Assembly (NCBI GenBank): GCA_037127315.1
Contig: JBBBDQ010001294.1
Coordinates: 381,001 to 445,000 of the forward strand
Direction of reading: 5' to 3'
Source of the DNA: Ascarosepion bandense
Lineage: Eukaryota > Mollusca > Cephalopoda > Sepiida > Sepiidae
DNA: 64,000 nt
The position numbers were made by a program, and so were the translations under genes. Below the pieces are notes generated by a model. It was not told where the DNA came from and did not search any database. It worked only from the letters and a program-made list of their open reading frames with translations. Positions within the stretch are counted from its first letter, which is position 1. Each line of letters starts with the position of its first letter. Of the stretch, positions 40,310-51,915 are shown one piece after another.

Positions 40310-40600
40310 CTAAGAATCTAAGTTAATAATGTTTTGTGCTTTATTAACTGATGATAAGTTTCCAAGATTTCTTGAATATAGGGACGATTTATGTTTTTTT
40401 TTTTTTAATTGCTGTTGGGTATTTAAGAATAAACTTTCTACCTTTTGAATTTTCTGTAATTTTAAGTGCCATTTTAATGGCTTGTAGTTCAGCTGTAGAG
40501 ATGAATACATTATTTGGTAGCCTAATCTGTTTATGAATTTGTCTTTTTGTGGCTGCTGCATCTATTCTATCTAGGATTTTTTTTATCCATATGTGGAGAA
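40310..40600 (-). pseudogene. RNase H remnant of LINE D
   Basis: In two overlapping frames the minus strand gives FISTAELQAIKMALKITENS, the ExxAI/AL box with the second acidic residue of RNase H. This is followed by a PTA...YIQEIL stretch resembling the segment before the SHIGIxGNExAD box, which is lost. Confidence 0.6.
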
Positions 40601-41399
40601 TGGTTTATAGTCACAATATTTGTCTCTTAATTCTCTGCACATACTTTTGCTGATTGATTCTTTTTTTCTTTGTGCCAATGTTAGGTCTGTGTGTGGTTTA
40701 GAGATTGTCCATAGATCTACATTATTTATCGTGAATAGTGTTATGGTATCAGGATCTTTGTTTATTTTGTTCTAGTGTTTAGTTAATTTGAAATTCAAGT
40801 GAAGGAACAGCTGTTGGTTTATTTTTATAGAACTGGATATATTGAGGTTCATATGTTTGAAGTTAAGTTTGCTATCGAGTATGATTCCTAGATATTTTAT
40901 TTGTTGGACTATAGAAATTAAGTGTCTATTTCATTTTAATTATAGATCAAGTTGCTAGGCTCATTTTTTACAGAAATACAGACAAACAATTTTTGTTTTG
41001 GAAAAACAGGATCAGTTTTCATTTGTCCATTTTTCTCCTGGGTTTTTTAATTATACAACATGCTTTTGCTCGAGTTTGTTTGTTTGTAGTTTTGTAGGTT
41101 GATTGTGGTTAGGTTGTGCAACAATAGCTTGTGCATTTTTTCCAGGTTTTAACTGTTTCTCTGCATTCTGCTGTAAACCAGGTTTTTGATTTGGTATATA
41201 AGTTAAAGGAAGATTTGTGTATTGTTTGTCTTGCTATTTGTGTTAGTCTGTTTGTAAAGAAGACTATTGGTTCTGGTTCATTGAGAATTTCCCTGTTGAT
41301 TTGGGATGAGCAAAGTTCATTGAATTTTAACTAGTTAGTTTTGTGTAGTTGCCATTTTGGATTTCTTTCTTCTGGCAAAGGCTTGCTTTTTTTTTTTTT

Positions 41400-41840
41400 T
41401 TCTAAAAATAGGTGAATGGTCACTACCACATTAATCATCATTAATTTTCTCTTAAAAGTCCATAAAAATTGATGTTGAACATATAGTTAGGTTGATAGTT
41501 GACATTGATCCAGTACCTGAGTGTAGACACGTGTTCATTTGGTTATTAAGAGTACCGAGATCAGATTATTCTAGTAAAGATTCCCTAATTTTACCAGTTT
41601 AATTGGGGTTTCTACAGCCCCATATTTTGCCATGCACATTAAAATTCACCATTAGTAGAAAAGAAGTGGGAAATTAGCCAAGTAACCATTCTATTTCAGT
41701 CTTATTCAGTCTGTGTTTTGGAGGAATATAAATAGAAACACATGATTATTGTTTGATAAATTGAAGCTTTTACTGCCATGGTCTGTAGATTTGTGTTTAA
41801 TTGTAGTTTTTCATGGGGTATTGATTTTTTAACCAATACT
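41400..41840 (-). pseudogene. Endonuclease remnant of LINE D
   Basis: Across frames the minus strand shows NGEFNVHGKIWGCRNPN (GDFNAHxxxWG with D replaced by E), SDLGTLNNQMNT and STINLTICSTSIFMDF, then CGSDHSPIF. The SDHxPI box with its catalytic His is intact. Stops occur inside. Confidence 0.7.
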
Positions 41841-42369
41841 GAAGTACTTCTATTTGGCCTATTCTCTATACATTTATTTTGTGATAAGTTTCATATCATT
41901 TAAAGATATTGTCAGTTTTTATTTTAGAAACATCTGCTGCAAGCAGACTATATTTGGATTTTAATCTGTAAAGAGTTGTTTGATTTCCTCATAGCTAGGT
42001 TTAACAACTCTACAGTTCCATTGTATGATGCTTGTGTCCATTTGTCCATTTCAGGGGTAATTATTTTATTTTATTAAGTGGATCTTAGGATGACTATATT
42101 TTTTATTTTGGTTATCTATTTCCATATATTCCATATTTTCTATACTGTTTGTTTTCCTTCTTTGTGAAATTGTTTTTTATGTTCTAGATTATTTGGGTTC
42201 TTTTCATTTTTTTTTTTTTTTAGATTATCTTTATGTGGTTTGTCATCCTGTTTATTTGCTTATAATTCTGTTTTCTTTTATTTCAATTTCTTGTATTTGT
42301 TTTTGTTCTGTCAGTTTTCTGTTTGTAGAATTTTTCATGTAAGAAGTTTTGAGTGTTTTGTCAGTGAAT

Positions 42370-42890
42370 TTAGTGTTGGATTTACCTTGTTTATGATTAA
42401 GTTGTATGGGTTATTTCTAAGTTTACAATTGGTTTTAATGGTTGCATTACGTTTTTAAATTCTTGAATTAAAAATATTAGTTCTTGTGTTTTATGTAATT
42501 GGTTTGATGTTGCTTGCGTAATTTTTGCATATGATGGTGCATTACAGTTTGTTTCAATCCTTTTTCTTGCTTCTGAGTAGGGAACTTTTGGTGTGTGTAA
42601 TTTTATATTTTTTCTAGGCTTCACAGTCCCTGGAATTTGTACTATGATTTTTTTTTTTACAATTAAAGCACTTGGCTTCATTTGGGCATGTGATCTTTGT
42701 GTGATTAAGATCATTCTTTTCACATTTTCTACATACCAACTTCCTTGTACATTTATTCTTACCATGTCCATAACTTTAGCAGTTGAAGCATCTTAAATGG
42801 TTTGGAATATACATTTCTACTTTGGAAATTTTATAGCCAATTTTTATTTCCTTTGGTGGTTCTGGTGCATCAAACGTTATGATATAAATG
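42370..42890 (-). pseudogene. ORF1 (gag-like) remnant of LINE D with three CCHC knuckles
   Basis: Minus-strand frames give YIITFDAPEPPKEIKIGYKI and VEMYIPNHLRCFNC, a stop, then YGHGKNKC (knuckle 1); CRKCEKNDLNHTKITC (knuckle 2); and CFNCKKKNHSTNSRDC (knuckle 3). This is the nucleic-acid-binding ORF1 of I-clade LINEs, which coats the RNA. One in-frame stop sits inside knuckle 1. Confidence 0.75.
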
Positions 42891-43250
42891 TTGGTATCTA
42901 TAATTCTATCAATTTTTAATAGATATTCTTCTTATGTCTGTAACATTTTGGTTTTTGATGAAATTATTGTTCTTAATTTCATCTAATGTATCCAGTGAAA
43001 GTTCAATGCGTTTCACCACACCTCTGGAGAAATTTTAAAATTGGTGTGGGTAGATATTTATCATGAAATTTGGTCATTGTTAATAGCGTTTTCCTTGGAT
43101 TTCTATCTAATGTATTATTTTTAGTTTTTTTTACTGTTTTTGGAATTCTCCAAGATTTTTTTCTCTGACTATAAATTTTAAAAAATTACCTTGGAATGAT
43201 TTTCTGTGTCACTTTATATGTCTATATCAATGTTTAGTCTTTTTTTTTTG

Positions 43251-43880
43251 TACTTATACTTTATTCATTACTATTATTATTATTCATCAGCCATGCTCCC
43301 CACCCACTTTGAAGCCCCATATGGGGGAGATGATGAGGGGGAAAATCCTATTTGGCTTAATCTACCAGGGCTGCGTGACTGATATACTCAAAAGTGGGAA
43401 GAGTTCCAAGCACCTGTTATATCTGGTATTGTCCACCTAAGTATGGGCCTTCTTCAGAGGTTGAAACAGCCAAGTCAAATTCCATTATTTCCAGTCTGAT
43501 TGACCCTACAGCTGTCAGTTTAATGTTTCATATGGTAAATTTGAGCAAATTTTGTTTGTTTTGTTAGTCTGACTTAGAGCTTTTTGTGACCAGCTGGTTG
43601 ATTGGATCAGGCCTCTCTAATGGCCCGTCTAGCTCAAGTAGGGGCCAAAGTCGTGTATTGGAATTTAGAAATATATGTATAGCTCAACTCTTAAAACCCT
43701 CAACCACCATGTTCCCATCCTCAAGCATCGTGGATCACCATCCACGGCAAAGAGGTGGCTTCCTTGGAGGACTTTTACCACCTTCAGTGGTGTTGTTGGC
43801 AACAAGGGGGGGGGAAGCAAGAATATTGTTTTCTATTCGTAGATTCATTATGACACAGTATGGGATGTTTAAGTGATCAG
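43251..43880 (-). other. GC-richer segment, possible 5' region of LINE D
   Basis: Base composition rises here and lies just upstream of LINE D ORF1. Sequences such as ctggttgattggatcaggcc and gtggatcaccatccacgg do not match other repeats in the window. It could be a LINE 5' UTR promoter or an unrelated insertion. Confidence 0.35.
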
Positions 43881-45200
43881 TGTTTGTGTATACAGAGGCC
43901 ATAGTTTAGGAAGAGATACTATTATATATCTAACTTCTAATATCTCCACCTAAACAATTAGTTTAAGAAATATTACATGGTTTGTGATGAAAATTTTCAA
44001 AATTCCATACAGATTAAGATTTTCTAAATTAAACATTTTCAAATTATAGCAAACACATTAAAAAAACATATTCTATTAATCAATTTCAAACAAGATAAAA
44101 AGCTCAGTTATTGTTAAGATACAATATATCTCCTGAGTGGTTACCGAATTATAATAAAATTTGATTAATTTATATTCTATAGAGAACGATAAAAATTACA
44201 CAGAATTTAAAACATATAACATATTGATTCCAATCTTATTAGGAAATGAATAGTTATTACTATACATGTACAATAATTGTGGCACAAAGCTAAAGGGGTA
44301 TGGAGTGAGGCCGGTTAGCACTTTTTTTATCCTAGACCTAAATAATCAATTTCATCACACAATCACTCATTACAATAGGTTCATACAGAACTTGTCCATT
44401 ACTTTAAAACTCTACATATACGATGATACCACATATTTGAAGGGGGACCTAAAAAAGGAGGAAATCTTCGGAATGACTGTAAAACACTTGCCGATCCCTA
44501 ATTTATAGGCAGGAGTGCACAAATGCACACTGGGAGTTTTTTTCTAGCCAATAAAACAGGCCAGTTCTCAGCTTCATATTATTTTGTTTTGGTCTGTCTT
44601 GAAGTCAGAATACTATGCTTGCTTATTTGAATTTGCTCATGTGTCAACCTAATTCTTAACTTGAACCTTTTTGTCATATCACTGTTGCTCTGCCTTATTA
44701 CTGTTAATTTACCTTGTGTATATTGTTTACTTGCCTTATATAATGTTTTATCTTTATCTTTTCTTTTTTTTCTTGTTTTTTATTGCAAACTTTGTCAATT
44801 CTGTTGATTAATTTGCAAATTTTCAGCTTTTAAGTATGTATAATTATAAAGTCATTAATTTTTTTTTCTTTTCAAATAACTCAATTTTAAATAGTAATGA
44901 GTATTTTTCTGTTAAATGTTTTGTGTTTCCTACTGCATTCATGTACCAGGTATAAATAAAAGAAGAATGTATAAAATAGCTAGTAGGAGTAACAATCTGG
45001 GTAAAAGTCTGAGTAGTAAGAGAGTATATTAAGAAAAATTCTTGTGTCAAGTCTATTACTGATTGTAGGAAACTGCTCTATCTTATATGAGTCAGATCAG
45101 ACCAAGAATAGAGTGTTTACATGGTTAAATTTTCACTCTCTCAATCTTTCATGGTATCTTCTGGTTGTAGTATGATTGGGCATTAATTTTCTTTTTAATC
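43881..45200. other. Unassigned AT-rich stretch
   Basis: No repeat family of this window is evident. An open plus frame at 44266-44508 shows no recognised motif. Confidence 0.35.
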
Positions 45201-45204
45201 ATTT

Positions 45205-45775
45205 TACCCAAACAAGGCGGGACCACTGCTAGTATGCAGGGGGTTACAGTAAGAGAATAAAAAATTACCTACAAGTGTATTGTGGAAAGAATAAAAGATG
45301 AATGGGATTCAAGGAGACAGAAGATGGCAGTTAAAACTGAAGGCGGGACCACTGCTAGTATGCAGGGGGTTACAGTAAGAGAATAAAAAATTATCTACAA
45401 GTGTATTGTGGAAAGAATAAAAGATGAATGGGATTCAAGGAGACAGAAGATGGCAGTTAAAACTGAATTTAAATTTTTGAAGACTGTATGTACCAGAGAA
45501 GCAAGTAAATGGAAGGGAGTCCACAGGTGGGAAGTGTTAGAAAAGAAACTGTTTGAGTAGAATTGTTAGTTACATTTAACTATTTCAGTGGTAAAAGAGT
45601 GGAACCTAGTTGCTCATCTAGTAGCATGTTTAAATTCATGTGGTTGGTTTACCAGGAAAAAACCTTATTAGAGCAGTTGCCATGAAAGTATTTGTAGAAA
45701 AGACAGAAAGAAGCCACATTATGTCAGTAAGAAAGTAACTGAAGTTGAGATGCCAAGCCAGCTGGGATGTAGAAT
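45205..45775 (-). mobile_element. LINE A 3' copy with internal 126-bp duplication
   Basis: The tail in reverse (atcattttacccaaacaagg) is followed by two copies of a 126-bp unit (ggcgggaccactgctagtat at 45216 and 45342) differing at one visible base. The normal LINE A ORF2 C-terminal region follows, to about 45775. Confidence 0.8.
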
Positions 45776-45779
45776 TATT

Positions 45780-46245
45780 ATTTACATTTGGACTAATGGT
45801 CTTTGTTGTTATTATTACAAGGTTTCAGGTGTTATGCAATCTAGGTTTCTTCAGACACTTATCAATCCAGGTACAATTCAGGGAATTTGAGCTAAATACT
45901 TTAATCTATTAATGTAAATTGTTCTACTGACCAAGTTTAATTCTTTTTTTAGCATTATTCCAGCAGAAACTCTGTAGAAACAGAACAAGCAATAACAATA
46001 AAAATAATATATGAAATAATAGAAGCAGCATTAAATGAGAACTAGGTGAGATATCCCTAGACATGGTCAGCAGAACAAGAATAATCAACACTCAAAGACT
46101 AAATAAAAGCTTCAGTTAATCCTTATTGGCTACTCAGGTTGACAAACAACTGATGAAGGTGAAAAGCTACAATGGCTGAAACATTCTAGCAATAACAACA
46201 AAAAAGAGGTTGCATATCAACCTCTGTGGGTTATTTAATGCCAAA
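45780..46245. mobile_element. Degenerate family F-like element
   Basis: atttacatttggactaatgg at the left and gatgaaggtgaaaagctaca-atggctgaaacattc at the right resemble F ends. The interior is diverged and the tRNA-like core is not clear. Confidence 0.4.
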
Positions 46246-47045
46246 AAAGTGGGGTTTTAAGGTATTTTAATGTTTGGTTAGAAGGTTCCGTTAGTCAGAT
46301 TTTAATGAAAATTTTGGGTTTTTATTCTTTTATTTTAGAAAACTGAAAAAATGTCTTCTAGTTTTGTATTCAAAAATGTTTTGCTGAGAATATTTTTTTC
46401 CTTCAAAATTGTGTTATGATAATATTTTTTCTTCAAAATGTATATTTTTCTTATAAAAGTCTATTTTTATGTATATATTTCTATAAAAGTCTATTTTTAT
46501 ACTTTCAAAGTGTTTTGACCCCAGTTTGGCAGTTAACTATTTGCCTATGGCTGTGACCCTAACAGGTGTCACCACTCCAGGTCAGAGTGGACCTAAAACA
46601 ACAGCAATTAAGAAGTGGTTCCATGCTCCTCACAACCCCCCAATTGAAGGCCTTTCTGCTGGATGCAGTTTATCATCATGCCCAGGACCAACAAAAATGT
46701 ACAGTTAATCTAGCAAAGTGCAGTAAGTTGATGTGGTATCAAATTCTAAAGTGTTAAGAAGAGTTCTGAAAAAATGCCAATAAATAGCAACAAGTGTCTT
46801 CCAGTTCCCTGATATCTGAAGGTGCTGTGATTCCAAAAAGAAAAAAGAAAAGTTTCTTCCAGTATCTCTCTCTTTCTCTCTCTTTCCTTCCTCATAAATC
46901 TCCTTCTTCCTCTCTCACAACCTTACTCATACAAAATGAACAAAACATCTGCCAACTCCTATTTTCCATCAAGTTTTATAGCTTTTCTTCCATCCCATAA
47001 TTCTTTTTTTCCTTACAATATCTTTATATATTTGTCGCTATTTAT
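46246..47045. other. Unassigned, with a possible element-derived frame
   Basis: Plus frames at 46526-46757 (LTGVTTPGQSGP; LDAVYHHAQDQQ) look like translated repeat sequence rather than a host gene. Pyrimidine-rich DNA follows. No domain is recognised. Confidence 0.35.
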
Positions 47046-47049
47046 GAGA

Positions 47050-47412
47050 TGGGATTTTTACATTATTTGGATTGTCGTCCTCATATCTATCGTCATATTC
47101 ACAATGATTCAGCCATTGTACACTCTAATAAATCATTGAATCCAACCTCAAGAACAGAATTGTGAGTTCAATACCTGTAGCCGGTGATGAACAAATAACT
47201 TCGAGAATTGAGTTAAATGAAGATAACTAAAAATCTGGAAGTGGTATGACACATGAGAACAATTTAACCAGTGATAAAAAAAAGAGTTCAGTTCAAAATT
47301 TCAATCACCTGAAGAAGGTAAGAGTGTACAATGGCTGAATCATTGTGAAGATGACAATAAAGATGAAGAAAATAGTCTGAACAATGTAAATAATATCTTT
47401 CTATAAAAGAAA
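47050..47412 (+). mobile_element. Family F element
   Basis: The left end is ttacattatttggattgtcg, the core has ttgtgagttcaatacctgta, and the right end is caataaagatgaagaaaata followed by tctgaacaatgtaaat. Short left arm. Confidence 0.65.
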
Positions 47413-47624
47413 TTGCCACTTTTTTCTTCTCCTCCACCATGGAGTAAACATCATTCTATTTTCTCCTTTAATCAAACTACAGATGCAGCACCCTATATGT
47501 AAAATGACCTTGCTGTCATGTTTCATAAGAAATCGTTTGAACTCATGTCAGGTTAATATTCTTAGAATCCACTGCAATTAAATCTCTTTCTGATTCATTC
47601 TACATGTCAGTGGTGCCTCCTCCA

Positions 47625-48040
47625 CAAGAATTTACTCAAGCAATCAGAAGACAACAAAGTCCCACCTTTTTACAGTTAAATCTACCAAATGCAGCTGAAC
47701 TTCTACTCCAGGAGCTTCTTTTCTTGCACTTCCTGCCCATGGAACCTCCTTCCATATACTTGCTTTCCTGATGACCACAACCTCAAGGAATTTAATTGCA
47801 ATGTCAGTTCCCATTTCTTATCCACTTGACTCCAGTCCTTCCCTTGTCCTTTCTACATCACCCAGTATAACTTGTTCTTTCATTTCTCACTCTACCTTCT
47901 CTTGACCTTTCTCTGATATCCCCTGTAACTAGTTCATCTTTCTCTTCACTCTCCTCCTGCTTAAACTTTTACTTTATTATGTAGTCCCCTGCATATCAGT
48001 GGCAGCACCGTCTTTGCTTGGGGTTAAATGATTAAAAAAA
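47625..48040 (+). mobile_element. LINE A 3' fragment
   Basis: Plus strand: gagcttcttttcttgcactt (SFFSCTS), ccttccatatacttgctttc, gtagtcccctgcatatcagt and the tail cttggggttaaatgattaaa with an A-run. 5'-truncated. Confidence 0.75.
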
Positions 48041-48369
48041 AAAATATCAGCCGAAAAAACACTTGATGAAAAAGGATATTGGCAAGTCACCACCATGATT
48101 GTTTCACTTATAACAAACATGGCCTCACCCAAGCTTCACTAATCTCAACTGACTTATCATACAAAGAATATGGTGAACAGGCCAGCTTTGACACTGACAG
48201 ATTCTTGGTTCCAATCACTGTGATTTCCATGTCTTCACGAATCTATTCCAAGCCTCTCTCTTGGCATCAACTATGACCTCAGCCAATCAACCCAAAAGAT
48301 CAGTCAACTCTAAGCTCTACTGACAACCCCCTTAGACCCAATTACTTTCCTTACTAACTACAACTGCAT
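48041..48369. other. Unassigned stretch
   Basis: Between two LINE A copies in opposite orientation. No motif recognised in the frame at 48079-48276. Confidence 0.35.
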
Positions 48370-49925
48370 ATTCTTTTTTATAATCATTTCACCCCAAGCA
48401 CTGGTGTGCAGGGGTTTACATATGAGAAAGAGGAACAAGTTACAGTGAGTGCCAGAGAATGGATAAGAGAAGGATGAGGACACTGATGTGAAGAGAGCTG
48501 TATGAAAATAAAGTGGAAAAGGAGAAGAACATGATACAAAGTTTGTCAGGGAAAGTATGCAAGTCAAAGAGATAAGAGATCGCAACTGACATTGTATTTA
48601 AATTATTGAAGATTATAGCTGTCAGGGAAGCAAATATATGGAAAGAAATTCCACAAGCAAGAAGTGCGAGAAAAGAAGGTGCTAGAGTAGAAGTTGTGGT
48701 TACATTTTAAGGATTTCACTGTAAAAGGGAGGGACCTAGTCGCTAGTCTATTATCTTGAGTAAATTCATGCAGAGGGAGAACCAGGGAGCTAAGTTCATT
48801 AGAGTAGAAGCCGTATAAGTATTTGTAGAAGAGACAGAGGGAAGACACATTACACTGGTGAGAAAGTGACTAGAGTTGAGTCACCAGATCAGAAAAAGTG
48901 TAGGACCTAGAATAGAGCCTTGAGAGACACCAGCATTCATATGACAGTATTTGGAAGCATGCTCATTTAATACTACCTTCATTATGCAATTTTAAAGGAA
49001 CGACTGGATTACATCAAACAAGCATCCAGTTATACCATAGCCCTGTAGCTTGTATAGAAGGCCAGCATTGCAGACTCTGTCAAATTCTTTGGATATATCT
49101 AGGGCAAAAGCTCAAGCTTTGCCATTCTTATCAAGAGCCTGGTATATATATATATATATACTCTGTGAGGGTTATATCAGCAGTACACATGATGAGGTAG
49201 AAACCATACTATTTGTTAGAGAAGAGGCTGTAGGCAGTGAGATGTTGAACCACTTCAGCATTGATAATAGCCTTGAACACTTTGCCAAAAATCAGTAGAA
49301 GGCTGATAGGGTGATAATTAGAAACCCCAGCATAATCAGAGTTGCCAAGAGATCAAAGCTGCATGACGTGGCAAAAATAGAAGTGAAACAAATATCTAGA
49401 AGAGAGTCAGATCCATTAGTCTTATTAGAGAAATACACAGGGAAATCCACCACTTGTATAAGGGCTTAGGGGATTGAAAATTTCCTGGTATAGACACCAG
49501 CAAGATCTGTGACAAATTTTTCCAACCATTTGGCCTGGTGGGTATTAAAGTCTCTAAACACAAATATATGAGCAAACATATGAGAGGAAAGCTTTGTAGG
49601 AAGAGACAGAGACACATATAGGAATGGTCTGGAGGTTCAAGAGAAGTTGGAAAATGTTCACTGACATCAATGCAAATTCCATGCATATGGACATTGGAGT
49701 CCTTCCTAAAGAGGGGAAGGGAAACCAGAGGAATAAATAGAAGAGACAAGGTTAGTTTCACAGAGTGTTAAGATGTCAAGTGGATCTACTTGGAGAAAGG
49801 ATTCAACACTGCAAAAGTTGGTACGGATACCAATGATGTTCGAGAAAAAGATATTAATAGGTTTAGATGATTTTTGTTTAGCTGGTTTAGTTTTAATTCT
49901 TACTTTGTGTGATGTCATAATTAGA
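48370..49925 (-). mobile_element. LINE A, internally deleted copy reaching the endonuclease
   Basis: 3' tail and ORF2 C-terminus at 48370-48890, a jump near 48893 to RT palm sequence (48895-49320), then a second jump to the N-terminal endonuclease (49340-49920). On the minus strand the endonuclease part reads INIFFSNIIGIRTNF, VDPLDILTLCETNLVSSI (catalytic-Glu box LxETxL) and LPLFRKDSNVHMHGICIDVS. It is the only LINE A copy here with endonuclease sequence. A (TA)9 run lies at 49143-49161. Confidence 0.78.
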
Positions 49926-51402
49926 GAATTTTTGGTAAAGCGAGGTTAAGAGTCGTAGTATCAGTCAGTCATCAAATGCAACATGTGTAGGAAGGAAACT
50001 GGTGCAAACTGAGGCACTTGCAAGGACACCCATCCATGCACAACATGGCACTACAAGAAATCTTGATATTATTCAACTGTTGATCAGCCTCTCAAGGTGC
50101 TATGCAAGAGTTCAGGCTTCTAACTGCCATTTAGAAACAGCAACCAGGAAACTGCCAACCTTGTACTCTCAGAATGAAGAGATATTGCAACCATTCACAT
50201 ACATTACAAAGAGCATGCAACAGCCTACTTTAAGACCTTAGGAGAGGAAAGAAACCGGAAATCACTTCCCTAGAAACAAGGGATGAGTCTTTACTCCTAT
50301 TCAAAAGAAGAGGAAGAAGTACAAACTGGGTGATAGTAGGGTCTATCTACTCCAATTTAAAAAAAACATTAAAAATCTACTAAGTTTTAGTTAAAGTCAG
50401 AAGATCACTTCCAGAAGGAGAAAAGAAAGAATGGGATTTAGTCCTTAATGCAAGAGAATTTATTAACAAATTAAAAGGAAAAAATCCATGTGATGGTAAT
50501 CATTCAACTGTGATAAACAAAGACAAGAAAGCAGATTAAATTTAAAAAAATAATACATAAAAAGTGACTTACATTTCAAAAATTTAAGCAAAATTGAAAT
50601 CAACACCAAATCAAACGGGACACAAACAAAATAGTAGGATTTTAGAAAAGTGGGGAGAAAAGGAGAAAAAAAATCACAGCTATCAGCTGAAATGGCCAGT
50701 AAAATGAAAATCATGAACATTTGACAGAAAATTTCACTTTTTGGCAAAAAACAATTCACTTCCATCTACCCTATATATGACACAGTGGCTGGAAAGGTTA
50801 GTGGTGGTAGTGGTGGTTCATTCATCTGGGACAATGAATGGCAGATACATATAGAGGTAAAGAGAGAACAAAATTTTAGTTCCTAATGCAAGAGAATTTT
50901 CTAAGAAGTTAAAAGACAAAAAAATAAAATCACATGATGGCAATCGTTCAACTGTGGATAACAAATACAACAAAACATTAAAATTTGAAAAAAAAAATTA
51001 CATGAAAAAGACTTACATTTAAAGAATTATATGAACAATTTTGCCACCTTTCACACAACTATGGATATATTCTGAATTTTGACTAATAGACATTGTAGAT
51101 ATCTTAATCTTGTTTGTTACTTCTTTTGCAATCAAATACTTATAACATGTCAGCTGCATTATTTGTCAGAAGTCTCCAGAATGCTCTGTAAATCACTTCT
51201 AATAAACTTTGCCTCAAAGACATGAAGCCTTATCTTATTAAAATAATCATTCATTGCTTAGGTACTGGAAGTCCATGAATGGAAGCAAATGAAACCAACA
51301 AATAAGATGGGAACACCCCCAACACAATTATAGAGCCACCGCCAGCCTTCAAAACTTATCAACCTGAAACAAGTGAAACTATGATTTGTCTAAACATGCT
51401 AC
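49926..51402. repeat. Mostly unassigned, with one pair of diverged direct repeats
   Basis: The segment tcctaatgcaagagaatt ... catg-tgatgg-aatc-ttcaactgt ... gacttacattt occurs at about 50440-50580 and 50880-51025. The remainder (including a frame at 50002-50241) is unrecognised. Confidence 0.4.
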
Positions 51403-51427
51403 ATGTTACCTATGATCCAATTTGTAG

Positions 51428-51606
51428 TTGATGTCTATTGTCTACTGCTACCATGTGAACAGAAGCACCATGGTTTGTCTTTGGATTCTATATCTCATGA
51501 GAACACTGATCTTTTAGATATACCTGCATTGAATGTGGATGTAACTGACAGTCAAACGTCTGCCCATGTGTCCCAAACCATGAGATCAGCACCGCCAAAT
51601 TGGGAT
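51428..51606 (+). CDS. Candidate host exon (weak)
   Basis: An open plus frame with unrepetitive, plausible protein composition (LPCEQKHHGLSLDSISHENT, LNVDVTDSQTSAHVSQTM, SAPPNWD). It is bounded by an acceptor-like tttgtag (51421-51427) and a good donor-like gat/gtgagt (51606/51607). No matching repeat is seen elsewhere in the window. A possible next exon begins at 51793, but its best reading (DVADLFDEAGSTDP, stop) does not match the donor phase. It may equally be chance. No function can be assigned. Confidence 0.22.
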
Positions 51607-51693
51607 GTGAGTTAAAAGTAAATATTTTATCACTCTTACTAAATCACTGCTTGAATCACTATCATAGAGCATTGCCATTCTTATCAAGAGCCT

Positions 51694-51695
<2 letters not shown>

Positions 51696-51741
<46 letters not shown>
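51696..51741. repeat. (TA)n seeded within a LINE A scrap
   Basis: The run is preceded by gccattcttatcaagagcct-ggta, identical to the sequence before the (TA)n at 49143, and followed by ctct. Both runs grew at the same site of LINE A. Confidence 0.8.
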
Positions 51742-51742
<1 letters not shown>

Positions 51743-51792
51743 TCTTCCCATTGAAACTTCAATTTTAAATAAAACATCCAATTTCATTTCAG

Positions 51793-51836
51793 ATGTGGCA
51801 GATTTGTTTGACGAAGCTGGCTCAACTGATCCCTAG
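51793..51836 (+). CDS. Candidate terminal exon (weak)
   Basis: Follows a strong acceptor-like tract (aatttcatttcag) and reads DVADLFDEAGSTDP to a TAG at 51834-51836 if one base precedes it. Linked to the candidate exon at 51428 only by position. The phases disagree for the obvious donor. Confidence 0.15.
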
Positions 51837-51915
51837 TGACTGTTGCAACAAAATAAGAAAAGAAGAGAACTTTGTAGAGTAATAAATGGCTAATTTCTTC
51901 ATAATTTCAGAAATC

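Larger units (their letters stand above)
39700..43250 (-). mobile_element. LINE D: decayed I-clade LINE with RNase H
   Basis: On the minus strand from right to left: ORF1 with CCHC knuckles (42370-42890), apurinic endonuclease remnant (41400-41840), RT thumb (FSKTKIVCLYFC, then KYLGIILDSKLNFK, about 40820-41010) and RNase H (40310-40600). The order endonuclease, RT, RNase H is diagnostic of the I superfamily. The catalytic palm of RT appears deleted. Coding strand T-to-A skew makes the plus strand look T-rich. Confidence 0.75.

Noticed and set aside
46526..46757. Two overlapping plus ORFs as a small gene
   Set aside because: Both are short, overlap in different frames and resemble translated repeat sequence; no conserved domain is recognised.
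51586..51836. Overlapping ORFs on both strands through the (TA)n run
   Set aside because: The open frames exist because TA repeats have no stop in IYIYIY frames; both cross the microsatellite.
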